Assembly: GCA_934457415.1 (NCBI GenBank)
Contig: CAKSHM010000009.1
Span: 36,534-100,533, forward strand
Source: an uncultured Eubacteriales bacterium
Lineage (GTDB): Bacteria > Bacillota > Clostridia > Oscillospirales > Acutalibacteraceae
Direction: 5' to 3'
DNA: 64,000 bases
Under the pieces are notes generated by a model. It was not told the DNA's origin, ran no database searches, and saw only the letters and a program-made list of their open reading frames with translations. Positions 35,164 to 43,321 of the stretch are shown one piece after another (the first letter of the stretch is position 1; each line of letters begins with the position of its first letter). Both the position numbers and the translations under genes were made by a program.

Positions 35164-35638
35164 TTTTGAAAAATGGGATTATGTTGTTTCGGGCAAAACA
35201 AACGGGCTGTTAAAGATTATCATTATCGGCGTTTTGGCAGGATTTTTCGCCGCTCTGACCATTGACCAATTAAGACCCGTGCCTAATAAAATGCTGATCG
35301 TTGCCGTTTTCTTCGGGCTTATCTGCACGGTTTTAACTGTAACTCTTATTAGGCTGATCAATCATTATTTTTGCTTTAGAATCTGTATAGGCGAAAAGGG
35401 ATTTTTCTTTCAGTCAAACCCCTTTAACGGGAAGTACTACAGATATGAGGAGATCACAAGCTGTCAGGAAGAGCTCAAACAAGCTCGGCACAGCGTCGGA
35501 TACGGCGATCCTGTAACCTACCGCTACTTTTTCTGTTTTACCGATAAAGACGGCAAAACGCAAAAGATTCTGTTTGAGAAGGCACTTTTTGAAAAAGAAT
35601 TTAAAGTTTTGGCAGGAAGGATAAGCGGAAACAGGTAA
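35150..35638 (+). CDS. Small membrane protein with PH-like domain, paralogue
   Basis: 162 residues: two TM helices (about 20-38 and 48-70), then FRICIGEKGFFFQSNPFNGKYYRYEEITSCQEE, aligned in pattern with the preceding protein. Function unknown. It ends the plus-strand cluster before a terminator. Confidence 0.72.
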   Translation: MKNNNFEKWDYVVSGKTNGLLKIIIIGVLAGFFAALTIDQLRPVPNKMLIVAVFFGLICTVLTVTLIRLINHYFCFRICIGEKGFFFQSNPFNGKYYRYEEITSCQEELKQARHSVGYGDPVTYRYFFCFTDKDGKTQKILFEKALFEKEFKVLAGRISGNR

Positions 35639-35665
35639 CTGCGTAACGGTATTGCATTTAGAATA

Positions 35666-35707
35666 AAAAAGGCGATAGTCACTTTCGAAGTGGACTATCG
35701 CCTTTTT
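35666..35707 (+). terminator. Terminator after the DUF1003 cluster
   Basis: GGCGATAGTCCAC-like arms (GGCGATAGTC with GACTATCGCC, inner CACTTCGAAGTG) are flanked by AAAAAA and TTTTT. Strong and usable in both directions. Confidence 0.88.
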
Positions 35708-35727
35708 GTTATAAAAAGTACAGAGTC

Positions 35728-36024
35728 ATTCTGGCAGCCAAAGCCTTTGACCCGTATCCGTTTATCCTGCTGAATCTGGTACTGTCCTGCGTGGCGGCAA
35801 TTCAGGCACCGCTCATTATGATGAGTCAGAACCGACAGGAGGAAAAAGACCGCCGCAGAGCCGAAAACGATTACAGAGTCAATCTGAAAACCGAAATTAT
35901 GATCGAGGATTTGTATGACAAGGTAAATGCTATCCTCGCTAAGCAGCTTGATATGGAAAGAAAACTGCGGGCGGGGAGCAAAAAGGACGAGAAAAAGGAC
36001 GGTGATACCGATGAAAAAAGCTAA
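35728..36024 (+). pseudogene. Truncated DUF1003 gene fragment
   Basis: The duplicated segment encodes the C-terminal two-thirds of the DUF1003 protein in frame, without its N-terminal part or first TM helix. The only internal start is at 35791 (LVLSCV... onward as MAAIQAPLIMMSQ). It is followed by MKKAKYEIG-stop, a copy of the first nine codons of the next gene that ends at TAA. It sits after a terminator, so it is probably not expressed. Confidence 0.85.
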
Positions 36025-36036
36025 ATACGAAATCGG
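35728..36036 (+). repeat. Second copy of a 309-bp segment (first copy 34437-34745)
   Basis: 35728-36036 repeats 34437-34745 at a constant offset of 1,291 with almost no differences (one seen: CTTGCTG against CCTGCTG). Beyond the end, similarity drops to roughly 70% over about 35 bases, matching the start of the small membrane protein gene. Confidence 0.93.
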
Positions 36037-36078
36037 TTAATATCTGTTTCCTTTTATTCCGGCAGATGTTGTATTTTA

Positions 36079-36780
36079 TCAGTCTACCCGCAGCATACGG
36101 TAACCGACGCCGATATGCGTCTGAATGTATTGCGGACTGTCCTTCTGCGGCTCCAGCTTTTTGCGCAGGGTCGCCATAAACACCCGCAGCGAGGCGATAT
36201 CGTTTTCCCAGCTGCTGCCCCAGATTTTCTGCGTAATATAGGTGTGCGTCAGAACCTTTCCGACATTATGGGAAAGCAGACATAAAAGCTTGTATTCAAT
36301 CGGAGTCAGGTGCAATTCCTCCCCGTTTAAATAAGCGCAGCCGGCGGAATAATCAATTTTAAGCTCGCCGTTTTGGAAAACGGGTGAGTCGGTTTCGCTG
36401 TTTGCCTGCAAAAGCAGAAGCCGCCTTTGCGTGACACGAAGCCGTGCCAAAAGCTCCTCTACGGAAAAGGGCTTTGTCAGATAGTCGTCCGCACCGGCAT
36501 CCAGCGCCGTAATTTTATCACGGTCCTCGCTGCGCGCACTGATTACAATAATGGGCATATTTGACCATGAGCGAATATTTTCGATTACCTGCGTGCCGTC
36601 AATATCCGGCAGACCCAGATCCAGCAGAACGATATCCGGATTATGGGAGGTCGCTTCTATAATAGCGCTGTGTCCGTTCTCCGCGGTCAGATAGCGGTAA
36701 TCGTGAGCCTTTAATGTTGTTACGATCAAATTGCGGACGGGGCGATCGTCCTCCACGACGAGTACAAGGGGTTTATTCAT
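36079..36780 (-). CDS. kdpE: KdpE-like response regulator
   Basis: OmpR-type regulator of 233 residues: NKPLVLVVEDDRPVRNLI, phospho-acceptor in PDIVLLDLGLPDIDG, DYLTKPFSVEELLARLR, and a winged helix ending HIGVGYRMLRVD, typical of KdpE. The ATG overlaps the kinase stop by eight bases and uses GAGGTGA within that gene. It probably controls the Ktr genes upstream in the same operon, since no kdpFABC is present. Confidence 0.92.
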   Translation of the reverse strand: MNKPLVLVVEDDRPVRNLIVTTLKAHDYRYLTAENGHSAIIEATSHNPDIVLLDLGLPDIDGTQVIENIRSWSNMPIIVISARSEDRDKITALDAGADDYLTKPFSVEELLARLRVTQRRLLLLQANSETDSPVFQNGELKIDYSAGCAYLNGEELHLTPIEYKLLCLLSHNVGKVLTHTYITQKIWGSSWENDIASLRVFMATLRKKLEPQKDSPQYIQTHIGVGYRMLRVD

Positions 36781-38749
36781 TCAGAGTCACCTCGCTGAGC
36801 GGTAAAGTAAAGGTAAATACACAGCCGTGCGGTACATTGTCGGTAAGCGTCAGCGTTCCTCCGTGCAGCTCTATGATCGATTTGCACAAGGTAAGGCCGA
36901 TTCCAAAGCTTCTGCGGCTGTCTGCAACTGTGCTTTTTCCGGTGTAAAACATTTCAAAAATATGCGGTTTCATATCATCGGGGATTCCGTTTCCGTTATC
37001 TGCAACACGGATCACGGCATATTTGTCTTTTTTTTCGGCACTGACGCAGATCTCCGAGCCCCGATCGGTATATTTCAAAGCATTATCAATAAGGTTGACA
37101 ATGACCTGCACGATAAGCTGTGCATCCATACGGGCAAGAATCAGATCGTCGCACTTTACCGTTACCGTGTGCCCGACTGACTTTTGCTTTAAATGCGAAA
37201 CGGCTTCGTTTACCACTTCGTCTACAAGCTGGTCGGTAAGCTCAAGCTTCATTCGGCCGTCATTCAGCCTTGTGACATACAGAAGATTTTCCACTACGCC
37301 GATCAGCCACTCGGAATCGTCATAAATATCTTTATATATTTGCTGCTTTGTTGCTTCATCCAAGCAGCTTCCGTTATGCAAAAGCGTGTCCGCATTACCC
37401 GAAACGGAGCAAAGCGGCGTGCGCAGGTCATGAGAGATCGACCGCAAAAGATCGGCTCGCAGCTGCTCGCTTTTGGCAAGATCCGCAACCCGTTCCTTTT
37501 CGGCGGCATTGTGTGCGTTATCCATTGTCAGTGCGCATTCATTCAGTACCGACAGAACTATGCTTTTCTCAAATGAATCGGGCTTTTCGGGCTTCATCGG
37601 TATTCCGATAACCCCGTAGACGCATTTTTCTGTTCGTATCGCAAGATAAAGACATTCGGCTTTTCCAAACTGTGCGGTCGTCGCTCCTGCACGGCGGCCG
37701 TTCTGAAACACCCATTCTGCAGCCTGACGCTCTGTACTGCTAAGCAGATTTTCGGACTGTGCGTCTTTTTTTTCGTCAAACAGCCGTACGGTCGACATAC
37801 CGTTTTCACTTTTTGTGTAGGCGATAATACTGCGGTCAAGAAGCCGCGAGAGCTGCATACAGGTAATGCCTAATATATCTTCATTGCTTTTCGCTTTCTG
37901 CATCAGTCGGTCGGTATCAAACAGCACCTGCATACGGTATGCGGAGCGAGCGGAGAGCCTTGCGTGATCCTTAAGCTTCGAGGCAAGCGTGCCGGTAAGA
38001 ACGGAAGCCGCCAGCATAACGGCAAAGGTAACCGGATAGCCTACGGCATAGGTTTTAAAGGACAACCGCGGCTCGGTAAGGAAAAATCCGAACAGCACAA
38101 CACTTAAAAGCGAGCCTGCCATACTGCAAAGATATCCTTTGGTCAAAACGGATATCATCAACACGCCGAGAATGTAGACAGTAACGATATTTGAATCGGG
38201 AAATCCGAGATGATTGAACAGAAAGCCGATCCCCGTGCAAACGGCAAGCGTCAGAACGGTCAAGGCAATATCCCGAAACGAGGGCATATCTGTGCCTAAG
38301 AACAGACGCCGCCTGTGCGGTTTTGCATAATTCAATGTGTCGGGGATGATATGGATGTCTGCATCGGGAGCGACCGAAATCAGTTTTTCGGTCAGCGTGG
38401 GCTTTGCGAACAGTCCTCTGCGGCGGGCACTGCTTTGCCCGATCACGATTTCTGTGACATTGGAGAGCCGGACATATTCCGAGATCTGCAGCGGCACATC
38501 CTCGCCGTGCGTCATAACAATCTCGGCACCGAGCTTTTGCGCAAGCTGAATGTTTTGTTCGAGCCGCAGCCGATCTTTTTCGCTTTCAGCCGAATCGGTT
38601 TGAACATAGATAGCGGTAAATCTTGCCCGAAGTACCTTAACCATCTTCGCGGCGGTATGTATAATCCTTGCATTGGACGGCGACGAGGAGAGACAGACAA
38701 GGATATGCTCGTCTGTATCGAATTTTGACTGTTCGGTTTGTACTTTCAT
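36773..38749 (-). CDS. kdpD: KdpD-like sensor kinase lacking the N-terminal KdpD domain
   Basis: 658 residues against about 890 in full KdpD. Order: Usp-like domain (HILVCLSSSPSNARIIHTAAK, residues 15-140), DUF4118 with four TM helices (about 170-260), GAF-like region (about 280-410), HisKA (LLRSISHDLRTPLCSVSGN) and ATPase (NLIDNALKYTDRG, DNGNGIP, FGIGLTLCKSI). The Walker-containing N-terminal KdpD sensor domain is absent. I chose the ATG at 38749, preceded by GGTGA; a GTG at 38758 is the alternative. Confidence 0.92.
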   Translation of the reverse strand: MKVQTEQSKFDTDEHILVCLSSSPSNARIIHTAAKMVKVLRARFTAIYVQTDSAESEKDRLRLEQNIQLAQKLGAEIVMTHGEDVPLQISEYVRLSNVTEIVIGQSSARRRGLFAKPTLTEKLISVAPDADIHIIPDTLNYAKPHRRRLFLGTDMPSFRDIALTVLTLAVCTGIGFLFNHLGFPDSNIVTVYILGVLMISVLTKGYLCSMAGSLLSVVLFGFFLTEPRLSFKTYAVGYPVTFAVMLAASVLTGTLASKLKDHARLSARSAYRMQVLFDTDRLMQKAKSNEDILGITCMQLSRLLDRSIIAYTKSENGMSTVRLFDEKKDAQSENLLSSTERQAAEWVFQNGRRAGATTAQFGKAECLYLAIRTEKCVYGVIGIPMKPEKPDSFEKSIVLSVLNECALTMDNAHNAAEKERVADLAKSEQLRADLLRSISHDLRTPLCSVSGNADTLLHNGSCLDEATKQQIYKDIYDDSEWLIGVVENLLYVTRLNDGRMKLELTDQLVDEVVNEAVSHLKQKSVGHTVTVKCDDLILARMDAQLIVQVIVNLIDNALKYTDRGSEICVSAEKKDKYAVIRVADNGNGIPDDMKPHIFEMFYTGKSTVADSRRSFGIGLTLCKSIIELHGGTLTLTDNVPHGCVFTFTLPLSEVTLNE

Positions 38750-38817
38750 CGGTTTCACCGCCCTTTTTATTTTATTTTATTATTATACAGTAAAACTGTA
38801 AAAAAATCTACCGCAAC

Positions 38818-39072
38818 CTAAAAATCATTCTTCTGCCCATCGGAAAGAATAATATCGACATTTCCGTGCGTTTCACGAAAACGGCGGATCTCACATAATA
38901 TTTCACTTTCGGACAGTCCCTGCGGCAGCAGAATTTCGGAAGGCTCACGGGATTCGTTTTCCTTTAACAGTGCTTTTCTGTTTTCTTCAAGAAATCGATC
39001 CAGCCTGCTCATGATATAAAATCCGAAAGCAAATATACCAAGCAGACTGACGATCAACAATAGCTCAGCCAA
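38818..39072 (-). CDS. Small single-pass membrane protein in the Ktr operon
   Basis: 84 residues: an N-terminal TM helix (LLLIVSLLGIFAFGFYIM) and a charged cytoplasmic tail containing SESEILCEIRRFRETHGNVDIILSDG. It starts with TTG, seven bases after GAGGTG. Placed between ktrA and the KdpD-like gene, it may link transporter and sensor; I know no family. Confidence 0.75.
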   Translation of the reverse strand: MAELLLIVSLLGIFAFGFYIMSRLDRFLEENRKALLKENESREPSEILLPQGLSESEILCEIRRFRETHGNVDIILSDGQKNDF

Positions 39073-39087
39073 TTCCGTTCACCTCTG

Positions 39088-39735
39088 TTAAATGCGAAAG
39101 CACTTTTGCAGTTCTTTATATGCACCGAGAACCAAAAGAGTGATATTGTCCGTAAGAACGGTGTCCGGCGAAACTGCCATATTTATCTTTCCGTTTTCCT
39201 TGGTCGCCATAATATTGATGCTGTATTTCTTGCGGATATCCAGTTCTCCGACGGTTTTTCCGATCCAACCCTTCGGCACCTCTACCTCAAAAATGGCATG
39301 AGCCTCATCGACCTCGATGTAATCCCGAATGTGATCGGCGGTATAGCGAATAGCAGCCCAATTTGCCACTTGCTTTTCCGGGTAAATTACTTCGTCCGCT
39401 CCGTTACGCAGAAGAAATTTCTCCTGAACATCACGCTCGGCGCGTGACACAACTAATTTTGCGCCGAGTTCCTTCAGTAAAGAAGTAGTCTCCAGCGAAT
39501 TTTGAAAATTTCCTCCTATGGTGACTATGCACACATCAAAGTTTCCGATTCCGAGCGACTTTAAAAATTCCGTGTTTGTGCTGTCACCTATCTGTGCGTT
39601 AGTAACGATCGGCAGAATTTCATTGACCCTTTCTTCGTTGCTGTCTACCGCCATTACCTCATGCCCGAGTTTATTCAGCTGTAAAGCAATGTGCCTACCG
39701 AATCTGCCGAGACCTATTAACAATATGTTTTTCAT
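39088..39735 (-). CDS. ktrA: KtrA/TrkA-type potassium channel regulatory subunit
   Basis: 215 residues: RCK_N Rossmann domain (NILLIGLGRFGRHIALQLNKLGHEVMAVD, GDSTNTEFLKSLG) and an RCK_C ligand domain (about 135-215; FEVEVPKGWIGKTVGELDIRKKY). In known systems RCK_N binds ATP/ADP/NAD and RCK_C may bind c-di-AMP. GGTGAT precedes the ATG at 39735; a start at 39747 would add four residues. Partner of the TrkH-like gene upstream. Confidence 0.93.
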   Translation of the reverse strand: MKNILLIGLGRFGRHIALQLNKLGHEVMAVDSNEERVNEILPIVTNAQIGDSTNTEFLKSLGIGNFDVCIVTIGGNFQNSLETTSLLKELGAKLVVSRAERDVQEKFLLRNGADEVIYPEKQVANWAAIRYTADHIRDYIEVDEAHAIFEVEVPKGWIGKTVGELDIRKKYSINIMATKENGKINMAVSPDTVLTDNITLLVLGAYKELQKCFRI

Positions 39736-39765
39736 AATAATCACCATTTCTTTCTAAGACACAAA

Positions 39766-39879
39766 ATGCGATAAAAATCACTGAAATGGTGATTATTATA
39801 TCGCATCTGTTTCGGTTGCCTTTGGTAACAAAGGTGAGAAACAGGCGTCTTTATTATTTTTAGCGTGATTTTTCACGCT
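39766..39879 (-). other. Structured ktrB-ktrA spacer with three hairpins
   Basis: Three inverted repeats fill the 156-base spacer. ATGCGATA/TATCGCAT with inner AATCAC/GTGATT lies at 39766-39806. CTGTTTC/GAAACAG with inner CCTTTG/CAAAGG lies at 39807-39844. AGCGTGA/TCACGCT lies at 39862-39879. None has a T-run, so these are not plain terminators; processing or stability elements are possible. Confidence 0.5.
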
Positions 39880-39891
39880 ATAGTAACTCCT

Positions 39892-41229
39892 TTATCCGAC
39901 TGTGATTTTTTCGAGCGGCAGCTTTGCTCCGCTCTGATTTTTGTTGGAAATCGCCGCGTAAATCAGGGTAAGTCCGCCGACTCTGCCGAGATACATCAAG
40001 ACGATCAAAATAAGCCGAGAAAGAACACCGAGCTGAGGTGTGATTCCAAGCGTAAGCCCGACCGTTCCTACAGCGGACGCCGTTTCGTAAAGGCAGGTGC
40101 CAAGCGGCAGACCTTCCGCCGTGCTGATGATTATTCCGCCGATAAAAAACAGCAGGAAATACATCACGGCAACGGTTGCGGCGTTTTTTACTGCCGAACC
40201 GTCAATGCGTCTGCCGCAGACTTCGGCATCTTCCTTTTTACGGCAGACGGAAATTGCGCACAGGATAAGAACGGCAAGCGTAGTTGTTTTCATACCGCCT
40301 GCCGTGGAGCCGGGCGAGCCGCCGACGAGCATGAGCAGGATCATAATTGCCTTGGAAGAACCGGTCATAGCGGGTAGATCGGCTGTATTAAAGCCGGCTG
40401 TTCTCGGGGTGACCGACTGAAAAAGCGACGCAAGAATCCTTTCGCCGAGCGGCATTTCCTTAAAATCGCAAATGAAAAAGAATACTGCGGGAGCAATAAT
40501 GAGGATCGCCGTTGTTACCAATATGACCTTGCTCTGCAAACGGTATTTTTTGAAATGCCGCTTGTTTGTGCAGATATCGTCCCAGGTTAAAAAGCCAATG
40601 CCGCCCACAATAATTAAAAGCATAACGGCAATGTTTATTGTCGGTTCTTTAGTGTATCCCGTAAGAGACGGATATTTGTTTTCTGCGGTGCCGAGAATAT
40701 CAAAGCCCGCATTGCAAAAAGCGGATACGGAATGAAACGCTGCCATCCAAATTCCCTTGATACCGTAGTCTTTGCAGAATGTCGGCAGCATGGCAAACAT
40801 TCCGATAAGCTCGACCAAAAAGGTTCCCCGCACAACAAAGCGGGTCAGGCGGACTATGCCGCCGACCTTCGGTGCTGAAATGGCGTCCTGCATGGTGCTG
40901 CGCTGCATCAGCGATATTTTTCTGCCGGAAAGCATGGCGAAAGTCGCTGTTACCGTTACAACGCCGAGTCCGCCTATCTGGATCAGCAGCAGTATTACCG
41001 TCTGCCCGAAAGCTGACCAATAGCTGCCTGTATCCTGTACAACCAGCCCCGTAACGCAAACGGCGGAGGTCGATGTGAACAGCGCCTCATGAAACGGCGT
41101 AACAACACCCGCGCTTGATGAGAACGGCAGCATCAATATCAGTGCTCCGAACACTATGACGCCGGCAAATCCCAAAACGATAAGCTTAAAAGAAGACAGC
41201 CGTATTTTTCTGTGTAAAAACTCAGACAT
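39892..41229 (-). CDS. ktrB: TrkH/KtrB-type potassium transporter
   Basis: Integral membrane K+ translocating subunit of 445 residues with the four pore-loop repeats of the SKT family. Visible selectivity-filter segments are TSTSAVCVTGLVV, HSVSAFCNAGFDIL, VTPRTAGFNTADL and ETASAVGTVGLTLG. The ATG has CAGGAGA upstream. First gene of the operon ktrB-ktrA-small protein-kdpD-kdpE. Coupling to H+ or Na+ cannot be told from sequence. Confidence 0.94.
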   Translation of the reverse strand: MSEFLHRKIRLSSFKLIVLGFAGVIVFGALILMLPFSSSAGVVTPFHEALFTSTSAVCVTGLVVQDTGSYWSAFGQTVILLLIQIGGLGVVTVTATFAMLSGRKISLMQRSTMQDAISAPKVGGIVRLTRFVVRGTFLVELIGMFAMLPTFCKDYGIKGIWMAAFHSVSAFCNAGFDILGTAENKYPSLTGYTKEPTINIAVMLLIIVGGIGFLTWDDICTNKRHFKKYRLQSKVILVTTAILIIAPAVFFFICDFKEMPLGERILASLFQSVTPRTAGFNTADLPAMTGSSKAIMILLMLVGGSPGSTAGGMKTTTLAVLILCAISVCRKKEDAEVCGRRIDGSAVKNAATVAVMYFLLFFIGGIIISTAEGLPLGTCLYETASAVGTVGLTLGITPQLGVLSRLILIVLMYLGRVGGLTLIYAAISNKNQSGAKLPLEKITVG

Positions 41230-41638
41230 ATTTAGTTCTCCTGTTTCTGCTTGTTTGCATGAAGCATACCTTAAAATATAAAAAAACGGTGTAATGATTC
41301 GTTGCGCTGTATTAAGATTTCATAAAGGTATTCTTTCCCGGAAAAATGAAAAAACAAAAATGCTGAGCTTAGTAAAAGACAAAGCTATTATTTTTGACGA
41401 TTGTATCAAGCTTGCTGCAAGTATTGCAGCAAAAAGGCGAAAACTCGGAAAAACCGCAAAAAATGAATCTATCGCTTTGTAAATCCTTGTGTTTTTTTAA
41501 GAAATGTGTTATTATGTTTCAAACAGCCAATAAGGATAATCCTGTTTCGGAGCAACTTTTGTTTGAATTCGGGCTGATGTATTTAAGTAAAGAAAATTCT
41601 GAGAATTAGCGTCAATATGCTGGTAAGAGGATTTAATT
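41230..41638. other. Intergenic region between divergent ktrB and LuxR-type genes
   Basis: No convincing gene. It holds TTGCTGCAA-GTA-TTGCAGCAA (41412-41432), a perfect 9-bp inverted repeat with a three-base loop, and the promoter-like element at 41476-41515. Confidence 0.5.
41476..41515 (+). promoter_or_regulatory. Promoter element shared with the unit at 46572
   Basis: TTTGTAA, then CTTGTGTTTTTTTAAG, then TTATTAT. Read as -35 TTGTGT (41487-41492), 17 bases, -10 TATTAT (41510-41515). Nearly the same 40 bases lie at 46572-46610. Confidence 0.6.
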
Positions 41639-43078
41639 ATGAAAAGTATTTTGAAAAAAATCAGGCAATGCGGCGCATTCAATAAGGAAAGCGGAGTTCC
41701 GTATGCAAAAGCTGTCGCGCTGATGAGCCTGTTTACATTTACTTTTTTAGGGGCGGAGTTTTTATTCGTAAATATGATATCCCTTACCGTAGCCGGCAAT
41801 CAATCGGTGGCATCCCAAAACTATGCTCTTGGGATCAGCGTGATCGGCTTTGCTCTGTATCCTCTTTACTGTCGGTTTTGTAAACGGAATATGCAGCCGA
41901 TGATTTCAATTGGTGCGGCTATTCTATCCGTTGTATGCCTTTTTGTGATATGCCGTCACAGTACTTACACTCTCACAATGAGTATGGGGCTTATACTGTT
42001 TTTGCTCCTCGGTGTTTTCGGAAGCGCCGTGTTTTATAAATCTCTTTGTCTGATAGAAAATAATACTTATACTGCGCGGTTGGTCGGTATATCCTATATG
42101 CTCGGTGTCTTGCTCCAGATTGCAATTAATAATCTTATTCATAAAGATACTTTTGAAGCGGTAATTCTTTCATTTTTTATACTGCTGTTGGCCGCGCTGC
42201 TGATACTAACGGAGAAAAGCAGTATTGTTCCGGCTTTTTCAGAAGACAGTCCGAGTGGAAAAAACGGGAAAATCGGAAAGTACAGCTTAAAAATCATAAT
42301 AATACTTGTTGCTTTCATTGCGCTGATGACCTGTATTTTCAGCACACTGGATAATGCCGTCACTTTATACCACGCAAACAAAGTTGCGAATATCGGACAG
42401 TGGGCAAGATTGCTTCTTGCCGTCAGCGGACTTTTAGCCGGCTTTTTATTTGACATTGCCGGCAGAAAATATATGAGTATGATTATGTATTGTATCATGA
42501 TTCTGTCTACGACCTGCCTTGTCGTTATTCAGTTTGCCGGTCCGTTTACGGTAGGTCTGATCATATTTTATCTGTCCGCCGGCTTTTTTGCCGTTTTCTT
42601 TACCGCATCCTTTATGGAAATTGCCCGTTACACTCGGGTGCCGCAGCTGTGGGCTGGAATTGGCAGAGCGGTCAATAATCTTGTTGCCGTTGCAATAACG
42701 GGAGGATCTCTTGCTCTGCTGGATTCAGGCAATAACATTGCCATCACCACGATTGAACTGCTGTTGTTTGTCCTTACAAGCGTAGCCGCACTTGTTTATA
42801 CTAATGAGAGAAATAATTTTTTTGAGGAACTTGAGACAAAAAAGAATGAAAAACTAAACGGCCGCGAAAGACTGCAAAAGCTGTCTGAGCAATTCTCACT
42901 GACGCCGAGAGAAGCCGAAGTGTTCGGTCTGCTGGTAAACACAGACGACAGTCTGCAAATAATTGCCGACCGTTTGTATGTATCCAGACGAACCTTGGAG
43001 CGGTATGTCTCCGCTTTGTACGAAAAAACGGGTGCAAAATCCCGTATCGGTCTTGTGTCGCTTTACAATTCAATATGA
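41639..43078 (+). CDS. Membrane-embedded LuxR-family regulator
   Basis: 479 residues: about twelve hydrophobic helices in an MFS-like arrangement (residues 25-395) and a C-terminal LuxR HTH (LTPREAEVFGLLVNTDDSLQIIADRLYVSRRTLERYVSALYEKTGAKSR). Such one-component sensors are known in anaerobes; ligands are mostly unknown. AGAGGA precedes the ATG. A terminator follows, so it is monocistronic. Confidence 0.9.
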   Translation: MKSILKKIRQCGAFNKESGVPYAKAVALMSLFTFTFLGAEFLFVNMISLTVAGNQSVASQNYALGISVIGFALYPLYCRFCKRNMQPMISIGAAILSVVCLFVICRHSTYTLTMSMGLILFLLLGVFGSAVFYKSLCLIENNTYTARLVGISYMLGVLLQIAINNLIHKDTFEAVILSFFILLLAALLILTEKSSIVPAFSEDSPSGKNGKIGKYSLKIIIILVAFIALMTCIFSTLDNAVTLYHANKVANIGQWARLLLAVSGLLAGFLFDIAGRKYMSMIMYCIMILSTTCLVVIQFAGPFTVGLIIFYLSAGFFAVFFTASFMEIARYTRVPQLWAGIGRAVNNLVAVAITGGSLALLDSGNNIAITTIELLLFVLTSVAALVYTNERNNFFEELETKKNEKLNGRERLQKLSEQFSLTPREAEVFGLLVNTDDSLQIIADRLYVSRRTLERYVSALYEKTGAKSRIGLVSLYNSI

Positions 43079-43093
43079 CATACAGCATACTTG

Positions 43094-43122
43094 CCTCCCG
43101 CTTTTGCGGGAGGAATTTTTTT
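43094..43122 (+). terminator. Terminator after the LuxR-type gene
   Basis: CCTCCCGC-TTTT-GCGGGAGG (43094-43113), then AATTTTTTT. Confidence 0.88.
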
Positions 43123-43172
43123 GCGCTTTTTCAGATAAACAGGCAGAGTTTCGGCTGATTTTTAAGAATGGC

Positions 43173-43213
43173 GGAAGTCCGCCACCCCGTTTTTCGCAGA
43201 TTGGCGGACTTCC
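43173..43213. repeat. 12-bp inverted repeat
   Basis: GGAAGTCCGCCA (43173-43184) and TGGCGGACTTCC (43202-43213), perfect, 17-base loop, without a T-run. Lies between the LuxR-type terminator and the lipoprotein gene. Confidence 0.6.
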
Positions 43214-43321
43214 CTTATATACAAAACAGCCCTCTACTAATATAATTATAAGCAAAGGCAGTTAATATAGTTTCAGCTACGAAAACCAATGAATGTTAAT
43301 GCAGTGATAAAGGAGAAAAAC

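Noticed and set aside
36079..39072. Remnant of a kdpFABC operon
   Set aside because: No KdpA/B/C coding sequence or fragment is visible next to the KdpD/E-like genes.
39748..39891. c-di-AMP (ydaO/kimA) riboswitch before ktrA
   Set aside because: The spacer folds into hairpins but lacks the conserved ydaO sequence blocks and has no terminator.
41294..41609. Two short open frames (62 and 71 codons) before the LuxR-type gene
   Set aside because: No ribosome sites; they overlap an inverted repeat and a promoter element.
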